64,000 nt of DNA from Prescottella soli (GTDB taxonomy: Bacteria; Actinomycetota; Actinomycetes; Mycobacteriales; Mycobacteriaceae): positions 5,270,001 to 5,334,000 of the forward strand of contig NZ_CP157276.1 in NCBI RefSeq assembly GCF_040024445.1. The letters run 5' to 3'. Position numbers and translations under genes: made by a program. Under the pieces are notes generated by a model that did not search any database, was not told the origin of the DNA, and saw only the letters and a list, made by a program, of their open reading frames with translations. This document shows positions 1 through 9,840 of this stretch, piece by piece. How positions within the stretch are numbered: the first letter of the stretch is position 1; each line of letters opens with the position of its first letter.

Positions 1-1
1 G

Positions 2-337
2 GCACTCGCGGAAACCGTCCTCGAACGGCTCGAGCCGATCCTGCAGAAGGTCGCCGCACCGGTGCCCGCGGAGCAGGTCGGGGACGCCGATTCCGGTCCC
101 GCGTGCAGCACCTGCTCGTGGTGCCCGCTGTGCGCCCTGGCCGCCCTGATCCGTGGTGAACAGCACGATCTCGTGACGCTGCTCGCCGGTCAGGCGTCGG
201 TGTTGCTCACTGCGCTGCGCGAGGCGCTCGACGCCCACGATCGCGCCGCCGGCGAGGCCGCAGCGGCGCCGTCCGACTCGTCGGCGTCGGCGTTCGTGCC
301 GATCTCGGTGACGATCAAGGATCGCGAGCCGAGATAG
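2..337 (+). CDS. Conserved actinobacterial protein, Rv2183c-like (5' end outside window)
   Basis: The reading frame is open to the left edge, so the start is missing; 111 codons are visible before the TAG. The visible part begins with an amphipathic helix-like stretch and holds a compact cysteine cluster, CSTCSWCPLC, which could bind a metal. A helical segment (LLAGQASVLLTALREAL) and a low-complexity Ala/Ser tail follow. It lies upstream of an acyltransferase orthologous to Rv2182c, which is where Mycobacterium carries Rv2183c; that positional match is the main reason for the assignment. I do not know its function. The cysteine spacing is seen directly; metal binding is inference. Confidence 0.6.
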   Translation, partial: ALAETVLERLEPILQKVAAPVPAEQVGDADSGPACSTCSWCPLCALAALIRGEQHDLVTLLAGQASVLLTALREALDAHDRAAGEAAAAPSDSSASAFVPISVTIKDREPR

Positions 338-386
338 GCGGTACCCGGCGTACCGCCTCCGGGTCCGGGTCGGCACAATCAGCGAG

Positions 387-1364
387 GTGGACAGCACCGA
401 ACTTCTCACCGTGGGCGTCGACGTCGGGGGAACGAGCATCCGGGCATCCGTCGTCGACGGTGACGGTGAGGTGCTCGACGTGACGCACGTGCCGACGCCG
501 CACTCCGAGGACGCCCTCGAACACGGCATCGACCGGGCCGTCCGGGAACTCACGAACCGTCACGACGTCGCGGCGGTCGGCCTCGCGGTGGCGGGATTCG
601 TCGACTCCGACCGCACCACGGTCCGGTTCGCCCCGCACCTGCCCTGGGTCGACGCGCCCGTCGCGCGCAGCCTCGGGAACCGTCTGGGCCTGCCCGTCGT
701 CCTCGAACACGACGCGAATGCCGCGGCGTGGGCGGAGTGGCGCTTCGGCGCGGCCGCGGGCGGGCGCAACGTCGTCGTCGTCGCGATCGGCACCGGGATC
801 GGGGCCGCACTGCTCATCGACGGCAGCCTCTACCGGGGAAGCTTCGGGGTGGCTCCGGAACTGGGACACCTGCAGGTGGTTCCGGAAGGCCGCGCGTGTG
901 CGTGCGGCAAGCGGGGCTGCTGGGAGCGGTACTGCAGCGGCACGGCCCTGGTCGACACGGCGTTGGAGCTGCTCGCCGCGGACCCGTCCGCATCGACGGT
1001 CCTGGCCCGCGACGTCGCGGTCGATCCGGGCACGTTGACCGGCCGCCGGATCGCGGCGGCCGCCTCCGACGGGGACTCGTTGGCGCTGGCCACGTTTACG
1101 GATTTCGCGAAGTGGCTCGGGGTGGGCCTGGCCACCGTCTCGGACGTCTTCGACCCCGACCTGATCGTGATCTGCGGCGGCGTCGGCAGCTCCGCGCCGC
1201 TGTTCCTCGACGACGCCCGCGAGCACTATGCGCGACTGGTCACCGGTTCCGGGCATCGCCCGCTCGCCCGGATCAGGCACACCCTGCTCGGCGAGGCTGC
1301 CGGGATGATCGGTGCCGCGGACCTGGCGCGCGCGTCGTTGCGGGATCGCGCGCGCGGGAACTGA
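387..1364 (+). CDS. ROK-family glucokinase
   Basis: ATP-dependent sugar kinase that probably phosphorylates glucose to glucose-6-phosphate in the cytoplasm. The 325-residue protein has the N-terminal phosphate-binding loop DVGGTSIRA (residues 12-20), the catalytic aspartate in EHDANAAAWAE (Asp109), the second ATP loop GTGIGAA (135-141), ELGH (158-161) and the ROK zinc motif CACGKRGCWE (171-180). These motifs and the length match actinobacterial ROK glucokinases. There is no N-terminal winged helix, so it is an enzyme and not a ROK repressor. The GTG start follows the preceding stop by 49 bases. Other hexose or N-acetyl-hexosamine substrates cannot be excluded from sequence alone. Confidence 0.88.
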   Translation: MDSTELLTVGVDVGGTSIRASVVDGDGEVLDVTHVPTPHSEDALEHGIDRAVRELTNRHDVAAVGLAVAGFVDSDRTTVRFAPHLPWVDAPVARSLGNRLGLPVVLEHDANAAAWAEWRFGAAAGGRNVVVVAIGTGIGAALLIDGSLYRGSFGVAPELGHLQVVPEGRACACGKRGCWERYCSGTALVDTALELLAADPSASTVLARDVAVDPGTLTGRRIAAAASDGDSLALATFTDFAKWLGVGLATVSDVFDPDLIVICGGVGSSAPLFLDDAREHYARLVTGSGHRPLARIRHTLLGEAAGMIGAADLARASLRDRARGN

Positions 1365-1513
1365 ACCCGGAACCGCGCATCCGGGTAGAAGCGGGCGTCG
1401 CCCGGCCACCTGTGGCAGCGGTCGAGACTGCTGAGTACAGTCTTGGGCAAGGCGAGTCCGGGTCGAAGCCGGGGCGAACCCGAGGGGACTGAGCGCTCGG
1501 ACGGAAGGACACC

Positions 1514-2251
1514 ATGTGGTACTGGCTGTTTAAGTACGTGTTGTTGGGTCCTGCGTTGTGGCTCCTCAGTCGACCGAAAATCGAAGGCGCCGAGAACATT
1601 CCGACGGACGGCCCGGCGATTCTGGCCAGCAATCACCAGGCAGTGCTCGATTCCTTCTTCCTCCCGCTGCGGTGCCCGCGGCGCATCACGTTCCTCGCGA
1701 AGAGCGAGTACTTCACCGGCACCGGATTCAAGGGTCGGTTTCAGAAGTGGTTCTTCTCGGCCGTCGGCCAGGTGCCGATCGACCGCACCGGCGCTTCCGC
1801 CGCGAAGGACGCTCTCGACGCCGGCCTGCGGGTCCTCGCCCAGGGCAAGCTGCTCGGTATCTACCCGGAGGGCACCCGCTCGCCCGACGGTCGGCTGTAC
1901 AAGGGCAAGACCGGGATGGCCCGTCTCGCGCTCGAGTCCGGCGTCAAGGTCATCCCCGTCGCGATGATCGGTACCGCGAAGGTCAACCCGATCGGCTCGC
2001 GCGTGTGGCGGCCCGCGAAGGTCACCATCCGCATCGGCGAGCCGATCGACTTCTCCCGCTTCGAGGGCATGGGCGGCAACCGGTTCGTCGAGCGTGCCGT
2101 CACCGACGAGGTCATGTACAAGCTGATGCGCCTGTCGGAGCAGGAGTACGTCGACATCTACGCGGCGACGCTGAAGAACCAGCCGTCGGACGCGAACCCG
2201 GCCCAGTCGGCCGCCGACGTCGCCCGCGTGCCCGACACCCAGGCCGGCTAG
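1514..2251 (+). CDS. plsC: 1-acyl-sn-glycerol-3-phosphate acyltransferase (PlsC family)
   Basis: Transfers an acyl chain to lysophosphatidic acid, or a related acceptor, at the inner face of the membrane. The 245-residue protein has the catalytic HX4D box, NHQAVLDSFF (His41, Asp46), the FTGTGFKG/QVPIDR region, and the EGTRSPDG substrate-binding motif near residues 119-126. An N-terminal hydrophobic stretch (WYWLFKYVLLGPALWLL) suits membrane association. It corresponds to Rv2182c by sequence and by its neighbours. The ATG start follows a GGACGGAAGGACACC ribosome-binding region. The true acyl acceptor is not determined by the sequence; phosphatidylinositol mannoside synthesis is possible because mannosyltransferases lie nearby. 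Confidence 0.88.
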   Translation: MWYWLFKYVLLGPALWLLSRPKIEGAENIPTDGPAILASNHQAVLDSFFLPLRCPRRITFLAKSEYFTGTGFKGRFQKWFFSAVGQVPIDRTGASAAKDALDAGLRVLAQGKLLGIYPEGTRSPDGRLYKGKTGMARLALESGVKVIPVAMIGTAKVNPIGSRVWRPAKVTIRIGEPIDFSRFEGMGGNRFVERAVTDEVMYKLMRLSEQEYVDIYAATLKNQPSDANPAQSAADVARVPDTQAG

Positions 2252-2265
2252 TCCTGACGCCTGCG

Positions 2266-2928
2266 GTGCCGCGCCCGAACCGCCGCACACTGCGCCGGAT
2301 CGTTCTGTTCGCCGCGTCCGGGGCGTTCGCCGTCGTCGGCGCGCCGGCAGCATGGATCCGGATCACGGCCGCCGGACACCTCTACGACGTCGACGGCGCG
2401 CCCGATGCGCCCGTCGCGATCGTGCTCGGCGCGCGGGTGCGCGACGGACGACCCATGAAGTTCCTCCGCGGCCGCCTCGACGCCACCGCAGCCCTCGTCC
2501 GGGCCGGCGCGGTGTCCGTCGTCCTCGTCTCCGGCGACGCCCGGGGCCGGTCCGGCGACGAGATCGCGGCGATGACCGAGTACCTCGTCGAGGCCGGGGT
2601 GGACCCGCGCCGGATCGTCGCCGACCCGTACGGGCTCGACACGTACGACACCTGCGTGCGGGCGTCCCGGACGTTCGGGATCCGCCGCGCTCTTGTCGTC
2701 ACCCAGCCGTTCCACCTGGCGCGCACCGTCGCGCTCGCCCGCCGCGCCGGCATCGACGCCGACGGTGTCCGGGCCGGCCGGGCCGGTGGCCGCAGGTCGA
2801 CGCTGGTGAAGAACTCGATCCGCGAACTGTTGTCGTACCCCAAGGCGGCGCGGGACGTCCTGCGGGGACGGGATCCGAAAGTGGTGTCGGCGCCGGTGGA
2901 TTCGGTGGCCGACGCGCTCGCGCGATAG
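2266..2928 (+). CDS. YdcF/SanA-like DUF218 membrane-anchored protein
   Basis: A 220-residue protein with one N-terminal membrane anchor (RRIVLFAASGAFAVVGAPAAW) followed by a DUF218 domain. Domain signatures are VAIVLGARVRDGRP, a VLVSGDARGRSGDE segment, DTYDTCVRASRTFG and ALVVTQPFHLARTV. DUF218 proteins of the SanA/YdcF group are linked to envelope barrier function, but their reaction is not established. The frame stays open far upstream through the acyltransferase in another phase, so that upstream part is a shadow. I place the start at GTG 2266, 14 bases after the plsC stop, because the basic n-region and anchor begin there. Co-transcription with plsC is likely. Confidence 0.82.
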   Translation: MPRPNRRTLRRIVLFAASGAFAVVGAPAAWIRITAAGHLYDVDGAPDAPVAIVLGARVRDGRPMKFLRGRLDATAALVRAGAVSVVLVSGDARGRSGDEIAAMTEYLVEAGVDPRRIVADPYGLDTYDTCVRASRTFGIRRALVVTQPFHLARTVALARRAGIDADGVRAGRAGGRRSTLVKNSIRELLSYPKAARDVLRGRDPKVVSAPVDSVADALAR

Positions 2929-2962
2929 CAGCCCCGCAGTTCGGACGCCGGGTATCTTCCCA

Positions 2963-4159
2963 GTGGTGTCAGCAGTGTCGTTCGCACGCACCCGGCCCCG
3001 CCTGTTCTGGTCGTTCGTGGCGGCCGTGATGGCGATCCTGTACGCCGGGTCGCTGCTCGTGTACGGGCTGACGGAGCCCGACCCGGACGGCGATTCGACG
3101 GCCGAGTCGGTCGGGGACGACGAGGTGGTCGTGATCGTGACCCCGAAGGCGATGCACCCCACGGCCGATCGGCTCGACGCGGAGGTCAGCATCGCGCCGG
3201 GCGCGAACTTCTACACTCCGCGCGGCGACACGCTGGCGGCGCCGATCAGCCTGCACATGTCGCCGACCACGGCCCGTACGGAGTTGGTGTTCCCGGCCGG
3301 ATCCGTGCCCACCACGCGCGACGTGCAGTTGATCGTCGACGGTCAGTCGGGGAAGTGGCCGTTCGACCTGTTCGGCATCGAACCGCTGGTCGTCGAGGCC
3401 TACCGTGGGGTGGGGGACGAGGTCGAGGTCCACCGCACCCGGGTCGTGGTCGACGAGCGGATCGAGGGATGGCAGCTGAGCTACGACCCCGTCACCGTCG
3501 AGAAGGAACTCTCCCTGACCGGCAGCGGTCTCGCCGTGAGCGTGTACCGATCGGCCGGCACACTCGTCTACGCGCTGATCCTCCTGGCGATGATGATCAT
3601 CCTGGCGGTGCTCGCGGCGTTCGTCGCGATCCAGACCGCGCGTCGTCGTCGACTGGTGCACACCGACATGCTCGGGTGGATGGCCGCGATGCTGTTCGCG
3701 GTCGTACCGATGCGCGGGATCCTGCCCGGCAACCCGCCGATCGGCTCGTGGGTCGACATCGCGGTGACCCTGTGGGTCGTGGTGACCCTCGTCGGCGCGC
3801 TGGCCGTGTACGTGTTCTGCTGGTGGCGTGATACCGCGGCCGAGGACGCGTCAGGCCACCGGCGAGAGGTGCGCGGTCCCGTCGACGCCGCTCCGGTCGG
3901 CGGTGGCGAGCCGTCCGACGAACACGGCGATGGCCACGATCACCGCGAGGGCCCACCACACGTACGACGACGCCAGGAACTGGTCCCACAGCGGCCAGTC
4001 GGTGCCCTCCCAGCGCCCGTGACCGAGCCGCCAGTGCGGTGCGGTCACGAACAAGGCCCAACTGGCCGCGACACCGACGCCGAGGACGATGCTGCGCCGT
4101 CGGTACGCCTCGACCCCGACGAGCAGCAGCAGCGGAGCGACCCAGACCCAGTGATGTGA
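2963..4159 (+). CDS. DUF4436-like integral membrane protein with anomalous 3' extension
   Basis: The first ~295 residues look like a real membrane protein. They comprise an N-terminal anchor (residues ~13-35), a ~160-residue exposed domain, and three hydrophobic helices (about 198-222, 238-256, 266-290) ending in VYVFCWWRD. By sequence character and location it resembles the DUF4436/Rv2180c membrane protein that lies beside the Rv2181 mannosyltransferase. The last ~100 residues are charged and rich in Gly, Pro, His and Arg, and are encoded antisense to the end of the convergent mannosyltransferase. This tail is probably not ancestral. A one-base phase change before 3830 would expose a TGA right after the last helix. 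Function is unknown. Confidence 0.7.
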   Translation: MVSAVSFARTRPRLFWSFVAAVMAILYAGSLLVYGLTEPDPDGDSTAESVGDDEVVVIVTPKAMHPTADRLDAEVSIAPGANFYTPRGDTLAAPISLHMSPTTARTELVFPAGSVPTTRDVQLIVDGQSGKWPFDLFGIEPLVVEAYRGVGDEVEVHRTRVVVDERIEGWQLSYDPVTVEKELSLTGSGLAVSVYRSAGTLVYALILLAMMIILAVLAAFVAIQTARRRRLVHTDMLGWMAAMLFAVVPMRGILPGNPPIGSWVDIAVTLWVVVTLVGALAVYVFCWWRDTAAEDASGHRREVRGPVDAAPVGGGEPSDEHGDGHDHREGPPHVRRRQELVPQRPVGALPAPVTEPPVRCGHEQGPTGRDTDAEDDAAPSVRLDPDEQQQRSDPDPVM

Positions 4160-5188
4160 CCACGACACCGGGGAGACGAGCAGCCCGAGCAGCGCGTTGA
4201 CGAACAGCGCCAGCGCCGTCGCCCCGGCGGCGAAGGCGCGGTACATCGCGACGGCCGCGAGCACGAGTACCGCGGCGCTCAGGGCCAGCCACAGCACGCT
4301 GCGCAGCGACGGATCCATGCCGAGGCGTGCGAGGACACCCGTGATGCTCTGGTTCGCCGGGTACGCGGGCCCGCCGATCCGGCCGGAGTCGAACAGCGTG
4401 TCCGTCCAGTACTGCCACGAATCCGCACGCGTGAGCACGAACCCGAGCGCCCCGAACGCGACGAAGCTCAGCCCCGTCGTCACGACCGCGCGGAAGTCCT
4501 TGCGCACCAGGAAGAACAGCACGAACACCGCGGGCGTGAGCTTGACCGCGGCGACGAACCCGATCAGCACACCGCGCGGCCACGGGGTCTTCTTCAACAG
4601 GCAGTCCGCCGCGACGAACGTCATCAGCAGGATGTTCACCTGGCCGTAGTCGAGCGTCGAGTACACCGGCTCGAGCGTCAGCGCGGCCCCGGCGGCGGCC
4701 AGCGCCGTCCACAGCAGTGTCGTGCGCGGTGCGACCCCGATCGACGCGAGCGTGAGCACGAGCGTCGCGAACAGCGCCACGAGCGACAGCGCGGTGAGCA
4801 CGATCCCCGCCGCCTCGAGGGAGATCGCCGACATCGGGCTGAACACCACCGCCGCGAGCGGGGGATACGTGAACGGCAGGCCGACGCCCGACAGCGTCGG
4901 CGGCATCGCGCCGTACAGGGGACCTCCGTCGGCGAACACCGACCCGCCGAGACGGTAGACGTCCAGGTCGATGCGGTAGTAGAAGCCGACGTCGCGCAGC
5001 CCCGGGATCCCGACGAGGTGGTAGGTGGCGCCGAAGGCGCAGGCCAGCACGATCACGACCCGTGCGGCGATGCCGAGCGGTGAACGCCACCGAGACGGCG
5101 TCGTCGAGGGGTCGCCGCCCTCGGCGGGGGGCCTGCCGGCCGGGGCGGCTGAGTCGCTTGCGGAGTCGTCTCGGGGGGTGCGCACCAA
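3851..5188 (-). CDS. GT87 polyprenyl-phosphomannose-dependent mannosyltransferase (Rv2181-like)
   Basis: A polytopic membrane glycosyltransferase of the GT-C fold, GT87 (DUF2029) family. It is expected to add alpha-1,2 mannose branches to the lipomannan/LAM backbone on the outer face of the membrane, using polyprenyl-phosphate mannose. The 445-residue protein has about ten hydrophobic helices, the typical early motif DLDVYRLGGSVFADGGPLY with an aspartate pair, FTYPPLAAVVF, and SPVSWSHHWVW. These match the Rv2181 family. The start is TTG 5188 or the adjacent GTG 5185, which a GAAGGA precedes at short spacing. It lies divergent from the exoribonuclease gene and its 3' end overlaps the convergent DUF4436-like gene by 309 bases. 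Confidence 0.85.
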   Translation of the reverse strand: MVRTPRDDSASDSAAPAGRPPAEGGDPSTTPSRWRSPLGIAARVVIVLACAFGATYHLVGIPGLRDVGFYYRIDLDVYRLGGSVFADGGPLYGAMPPTLSGVGLPFTYPPLAAVVFSPMSAISLEAAGIVLTALSLVALFATLVLTLASIGVAPRTTLLWTALAAAGAALTLEPVYSTLDYGQVNILLMTFVAADCLLKKTPWPRGVLIGFVAAVKLTPAVFVLFFLVRKDFRAVVTTGLSFVAFGALGFVLTRADSWQYWTDTLFDSGRIGGPAYPANQSITGVLARLGMDPSLRSVLWLALSAAVLVLAAVAMYRAFAAGATALALFVNALLGLLVSPVSWSHHWVWVAPLLLLVGVEAYRRRSIVLGVGVAASWALFVTAPHWRLGHGRWEGTDWPLWDQFLASSYVWWALAVIVAIAVFVGRLATADRSGVDGTAHLSPVA

Positions 5189-5253
5189 TCCATCCTTCTA
5201 CGAACAGGGGGCGCGGTGTCGAGTGCCCCGGCGCGCGGGCATAGGCTCCCCCC

Positions 5254-5745
5254 GTGCGCTACTTCTACGACTGCGAGTTCATCGAGGATGGTCGCACAAT
5301 CGAGCTCGTCTCGATCGGTGTGGTTTGCGAGGACGGACGCGAGTTCTACGCCGTGTCCACCGAGTTCGATCCGGAACGGGCCGGTAAGTGGGTGCGCCGC
5401 AACGTGCTGCCCAAGCTGCCCCCACCGGCGTCGCCGTTGTGGAAGAGCCGCGCGCGGATCCGCGACGACCTGATGAAGTTCCTCGTCCCGCGGCCCGGCA
5501 TCGAACCGGAACTGTGGGCCTGGGTCGCGGCGTACGACCACGTTGCGCTGTGCCAGCTGTGGGGTGCGATGACGGAACTGCCGTCGAACATGCCCCGCTA
5601 CACCCGCGAGCTGCGCCAGCACTGGGAGTACCACGGGTGCCCGCCGCTGCCGCCGGTGCCGGACGACGCGCACGACGCGCTCGCCGACGCCCGCCACAAC
5701 CTTGCGAAGTTCGAGGCGATCGAGGCTTTTCGCGCCGTTCGGTGA
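5254..5745 (+). CDS. DEDD-type 3'-5' exoribonuclease (Rv2179c family)
   Basis: A 163-residue RNase H-fold exoribonuclease expected to trim 3' ends of single-stranded RNA in the cytoplasm. The acidic residues are visible: Asp6 and Glu8 in FYDCEF, Asp95 in AAYDHVALC, and His140 with Asp145 in HDALADARHN. This gives the DEDDh pattern with two metal ions. Length and sequence correspond to Rv2179c, for which 3'-exoribonuclease activity has been described. It starts at GTG 5254, directly after a purine-poor leader, in the 65-base gap divergent from the mannosyltransferase. The aroG start is 90 bases downstream, the same neighbour as in mycobacteria. Confidence 0.88.
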   Translation: MRYFYDCEFIEDGRTIELVSIGVVCEDGREFYAVSTEFDPERAGKWVRRNVLPKLPPPASPLWKSRARIRDDLMKFLVPRPGIEPELWAWVAAYDHVALCQLWGAMTELPSNMPRYTRELRQHWEYHGCPPLPPVPDDAHDALADARHNLAKFEAIEAFRAVR

Positions 5746-7221
<1,476 letters not shown>

Positions 7222-7237
7222 GTCCCACCGACGGCCG

Positions 7238-7284
7238 CCGAAGGGCCCCTTCCTACGCGTACAGCGCGTGAAGGGGCCCTTCGG
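7238..7284. terminator. Bidirectional terminator between aroG and pknL
   Basis: Perfect 15-bp inverted repeat: CCGAAGGGCCCCTTC at 7238-7252 and its complement at 7270-7284. Within the 17-base loop ACGCG/CGCGT (7255-7259 and 7265-7269) can extend pairing. It sits between two convergent genes and can serve both strands. There is no T-run, as is common for actinobacterial terminators. Confidence 0.75.
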
Positions 7285-7316
7285 CTGTCAAGGGGGGTCC
7301 GGGCTCGTCCCGACGA

Positions 7317-9368
7317 TCAGAGCAGCGACGTGAGGGTGACGGTGCTGCCGGGTGCCACACGGTCGCCGGCGCCGGGGGTCTGCGAGATGATCAGCGACCG
7401 GTCCGAGCTCACGATCTGACGCACCTCGTAGGGCAGGCCCAGCCGGTCCAGTTCGGCCTTCGCGGCGGACACCGAGCGGCCCAGCAGCGACGGGACCTTC
7501 ACCGCGTTGGACACCGTCAGCACCACGCTGGCGCCGGCCTTGACGGTCGTGCCCACCGCCGGATCGGTTCCGACAGCGTTACCCGCGTCGACGTTGCCGG
7601 CGAAGACCTGCTGCACCTCCCGCACCGTGATCCCCACCGAATCGAGGGTCTTGCGGGCCGCGTCCTCGGACTTGCCCGACACGTCGGGGACATCCACGGG
7701 CGGGGCGCCCTTGCTGCGGATCATCCGGACCTGTGAGCCGACGGAGAGCATCGTGCCCGGCGCCGGTTCGAGGGCCGCGACGGCGCCGACCGGCACCCGC
7801 GCACTGAACGCCTCCCCACCGTCGACGGGAACGAACGTGCGCTCGCGCAGTCCGGCCTCCACCGCGGCGACGTCGCCGCGGCCGGTCACCTCGGGCACCG
7901 TCGGCCGGCCCAGGGACACGAGCAGCGTCACCACCGACCCCCGCCGGACCTTCTCGCCGCTGCCAGGATCTGTCCCGACGAGCGAGTCCACCGCGACGGT
8001 GTCGGAGTACGTGCCCTTCGTCTCGGTCGACAGTCCCGCGGCCTCGATGGTCTGCGTGGCGGCGGCGGTGTCCTGTCCGTCGATCACGGGGATCGCCGCG
8101 TACCGGCCGGAACCGAGCCACCATCCGCCGAATCCGACGGCGACCGCGATGAGCAGTACCACCAGCAGCCACACGAGAACCGTCCGCCGGGACCCGCGCA
8201 GACGGGCCTCGATGTCGCCGAACGGGCGCGAGGTGGGGCGGTCGGAGTCGTCGGATCCCGCCTCGGGTGGTCGCGGCGTGACGGTCGTGACGACCTTGGT
8301 GTGCTGCACCGCGTGCGGACCACCCGCGTCGGCCGCCGGCGTCGGCATCACGGTCGTCGGATCGTGCCCGGGCGCGGCGTCCGGCTGCGGGGCGGGAGGC
8401 AGCTGGCGGGTGGCGGCGCCGTTCGCGGTGTCCGCGGCGATCGGGACACCCGACGGCTGGACCGTGCGGCGCGGGGCGGGCACCCGGTAGTCGGGCAACT
8501 GCAGCCGGGTGCTCACCGACCGCAGCTGCGTCGCCATCGCACCGGCGTCGGCGAAGCGTTCGTCAGGGTCACGCTCGGTCGCCCGGACGACGAGCTCGTC
8601 GAACTCGGGCGGTACCCCCTCGATGAGCGTGCTCGGCTCCGGGACGTCGTTGTCGATGCGCTGATACGCGATCGACAGCGACGTGTCACCCGTGAACGGG
8701 GTGGCGCCGGTGAGCATTTCGAACAGCAGCACACCGGCCGCGTAGACGTCGCTGCGGGCGTCGGCGGTGCCGGTGGTGACCTGCTCGGGGGAGAGGTACT
8801 GGGCGGTGCCCAGGATGACGCTGCGGGAGGTGGTGTTCGACGCGGCGATCGCTCGCACGAGCCCGAAGTCGGCGATCTTGACGTCGCCGGCGTGCGAGAT
8901 CAGCACGTTCTCGGGCTTGATGTCGCGGTGCACCAGGCCCGCACGGTGCGCGACCGCGAGGGCCTCGAGGACCGGCCGGGCAACCGCCGCGGCCGCGTGC
9001 GGGGGCATCGGGCCACGCTCGCGGAGCAGTTCGCGCAGCGTGCCGCCCTCGACGAGCTCCATCACCAGGAACGCGTGCTCGCCGTCGCTACCCTGGTCGT
9101 GGACGCCGACCAGACCCGGATGATTGAGCCGGGCCACGGCCCGCGCCTCGAACTCGAAGCGCGCGAGGAACTGGGGATCGGCCGCGAACTGCGGATCCAT
9201 GACCTTGATCGCGACGGGACGGTCCAGTCGCAGGTCCATGCCGCGGTAGACGGTCGACATGCCACCGCGCGCGATCGGTGCATCGATGCGATAGCGCCGA
9301 TCCAGCACCACACCGATCAACCCTCGACCTCCGGGATTCAAGCTCGCGCCCCCTAGCCTTTCGTGCAC
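7317..9368 (-). CDS. pknL: Ser/Thr protein kinase with four PASTA domains (PknL type)
   Basis: A 683-residue transmembrane eukaryotic-like kinase. The kinase domain covers about residues 21-290, with glycine loop ARGGMSTVYRG, Lys55 in VAIKVMD, HRDIKPEN with catalytic Asp149, DFG at 167-169 and the activation loop up to SPEQ. A Pro/Thr-rich juxtamembrane linker precedes one membrane helix (VLVWLLVVLLIAVAVGF, near 395-415). Four PASTA repeats follow outside the cell, each with the PDVSGK/DPAVGTTV-like pattern, and may sense peptidoglycan or lipid II. It is divergent from an Rv2175c-like gene, the same pairing as pknL in M. tuberculosis. Mycobacterial PknL is much shorter and lacks the PASTA part, so this copy has a sensor architecture like PknB. 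Confidence 0.92.
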   Translation of the reverse strand: MHERLGGASLNPGGRGLIGVVLDRRYRIDAPIARGGMSTVYRGMDLRLDRPVAIKVMDPQFAADPQFLARFEFEARAVARLNHPGLVGVHDQGSDGEHAFLVMELVEGGTLRELLRERGPMPPHAAAAVARPVLEALAVAHRAGLVHRDIKPENVLISHAGDVKIADFGLVRAIAASNTTSRSVILGTAQYLSPEQVTTGTADARSDVYAAGVLLFEMLTGATPFTGDTSLSIAYQRIDNDVPEPSTLIEGVPPEFDELVVRATERDPDERFADAGAMATQLRSVSTRLQLPDYRVPAPRRTVQPSGVPIAADTANGAATRQLPPAPQPDAAPGHDPTTVMPTPAADAGGPHAVQHTKVVTTVTPRPPEAGSDDSDRPTSRPFGDIEARLRGSRRTVLVWLLVVLLIAVAVGFGGWWLGSGRYAAIPVIDGQDTAAATQTIEAAGLSTETKGTYSDTVAVDSLVGTDPGSGEKVRRGSVVTLLVSLGRPTVPEVTGRGDVAAVEAGLRERTFVPVDGGEAFSARVPVGAVAALEPAPGTMLSVGSQVRMIRSKGAPPVDVPDVSGKSEDAARKTLDSVGITVREVQQVFAGNVDAGNAVGTDPAVGTTVKAGASVVLTVSNAVKVPSLLGRSVSAAKAELDRLGLPYEVRQIVSSDRSLIISQTPGAGDRVAPGSTVTLTSLL

Positions 9369-9459
9369 AGATTCCTCTCGATCGTAGTCAGCCGCGGCCG
9401 CCCGCCCGATTCCGCGATGCGGGCCGTGGTCAAACGGGGGTCCAGGACCGGATAACGTA

Positions 9460-9834
9460 ATGGGAGTGAGTGCTATCCCTTACTGCGATGACGTGTTGGA
9501 CCGGTCGATTCCGCTGCTGCAGTTGGCAGACGTGTCGAAGGGGATGGGTCTCGCGGTCACCCGCGTGCACCAACTGCTGCGCGACCATCACCTGATCGCC
9601 GTCAAGCGTGACGGCGTGCTCGGCATCCCCGAGGCCTTCTTCGGCGACGACGGGCAGCCCGTCCGGTTGCTGTCGGGGCTGATCATCGTCCTGCGCGACG
9701 GCGGATACGAGGACGAGGAGATCGTGTGCTGGCTCTTCACCGCCGACGACACCCTCCCGGGAACGCCGATCGACGCGATGCACGGAGACCGGGCCCGTGA
9801 GGTTGTCCGCCGTGCCCAGTCGATGGCCTTCTGA
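9460..9834 (+). CDS. Rv2175c-like DNA-binding regulator (likely PknL substrate)
   Basis: A 124-residue protein with an N-terminal winged helix-turn-helix region (LQLADVSKGMGLAVTRVHQLLRDHHLIAVKRDG, given here as residues ~20-52) and a helical C-terminal part ending RAREVVRRAQSMAF. M. tuberculosis Rv2175c has this fold, binds DNA and is phosphorylated by PknL on an N-terminal threonine. In this copy the N-terminus is short and Ser/Asp-containing, so the equivalent phosphosite is not obvious. The gene is divergent from pknL across 91 bases and ends six bases before the convergent crtB stop. ATG 9460 or GTG 9466 could start it. Confidence 0.85.
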   Translation: MGVSAIPYCDDVLDRSIPLLQLADVSKGMGLAVTRVHQLLRDHHLIAVKRDGVLGIPEAFFGDDGQPVRLLSGLIIVLRDGGYEDEEIVCWLFTADDTLPGTPIDAMHGDRAREVVRRAQSMAF

Positions 9835-9840
9835 CGGGTC

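Noticed and set aside
1425-1443. AGACTG/CAGTCT inverted repeat upstream of plsC
   Set aside because: Arms are only six bases with a seven-base loop and no supporting context, so chance occurrence is likely.
1558-2265. Upstream part of the DUF218 frame
   Set aside because: It overlaps plsC in another phase and is Arg/Pro-rich shadow; the signal anchor begins after GTG 2266.
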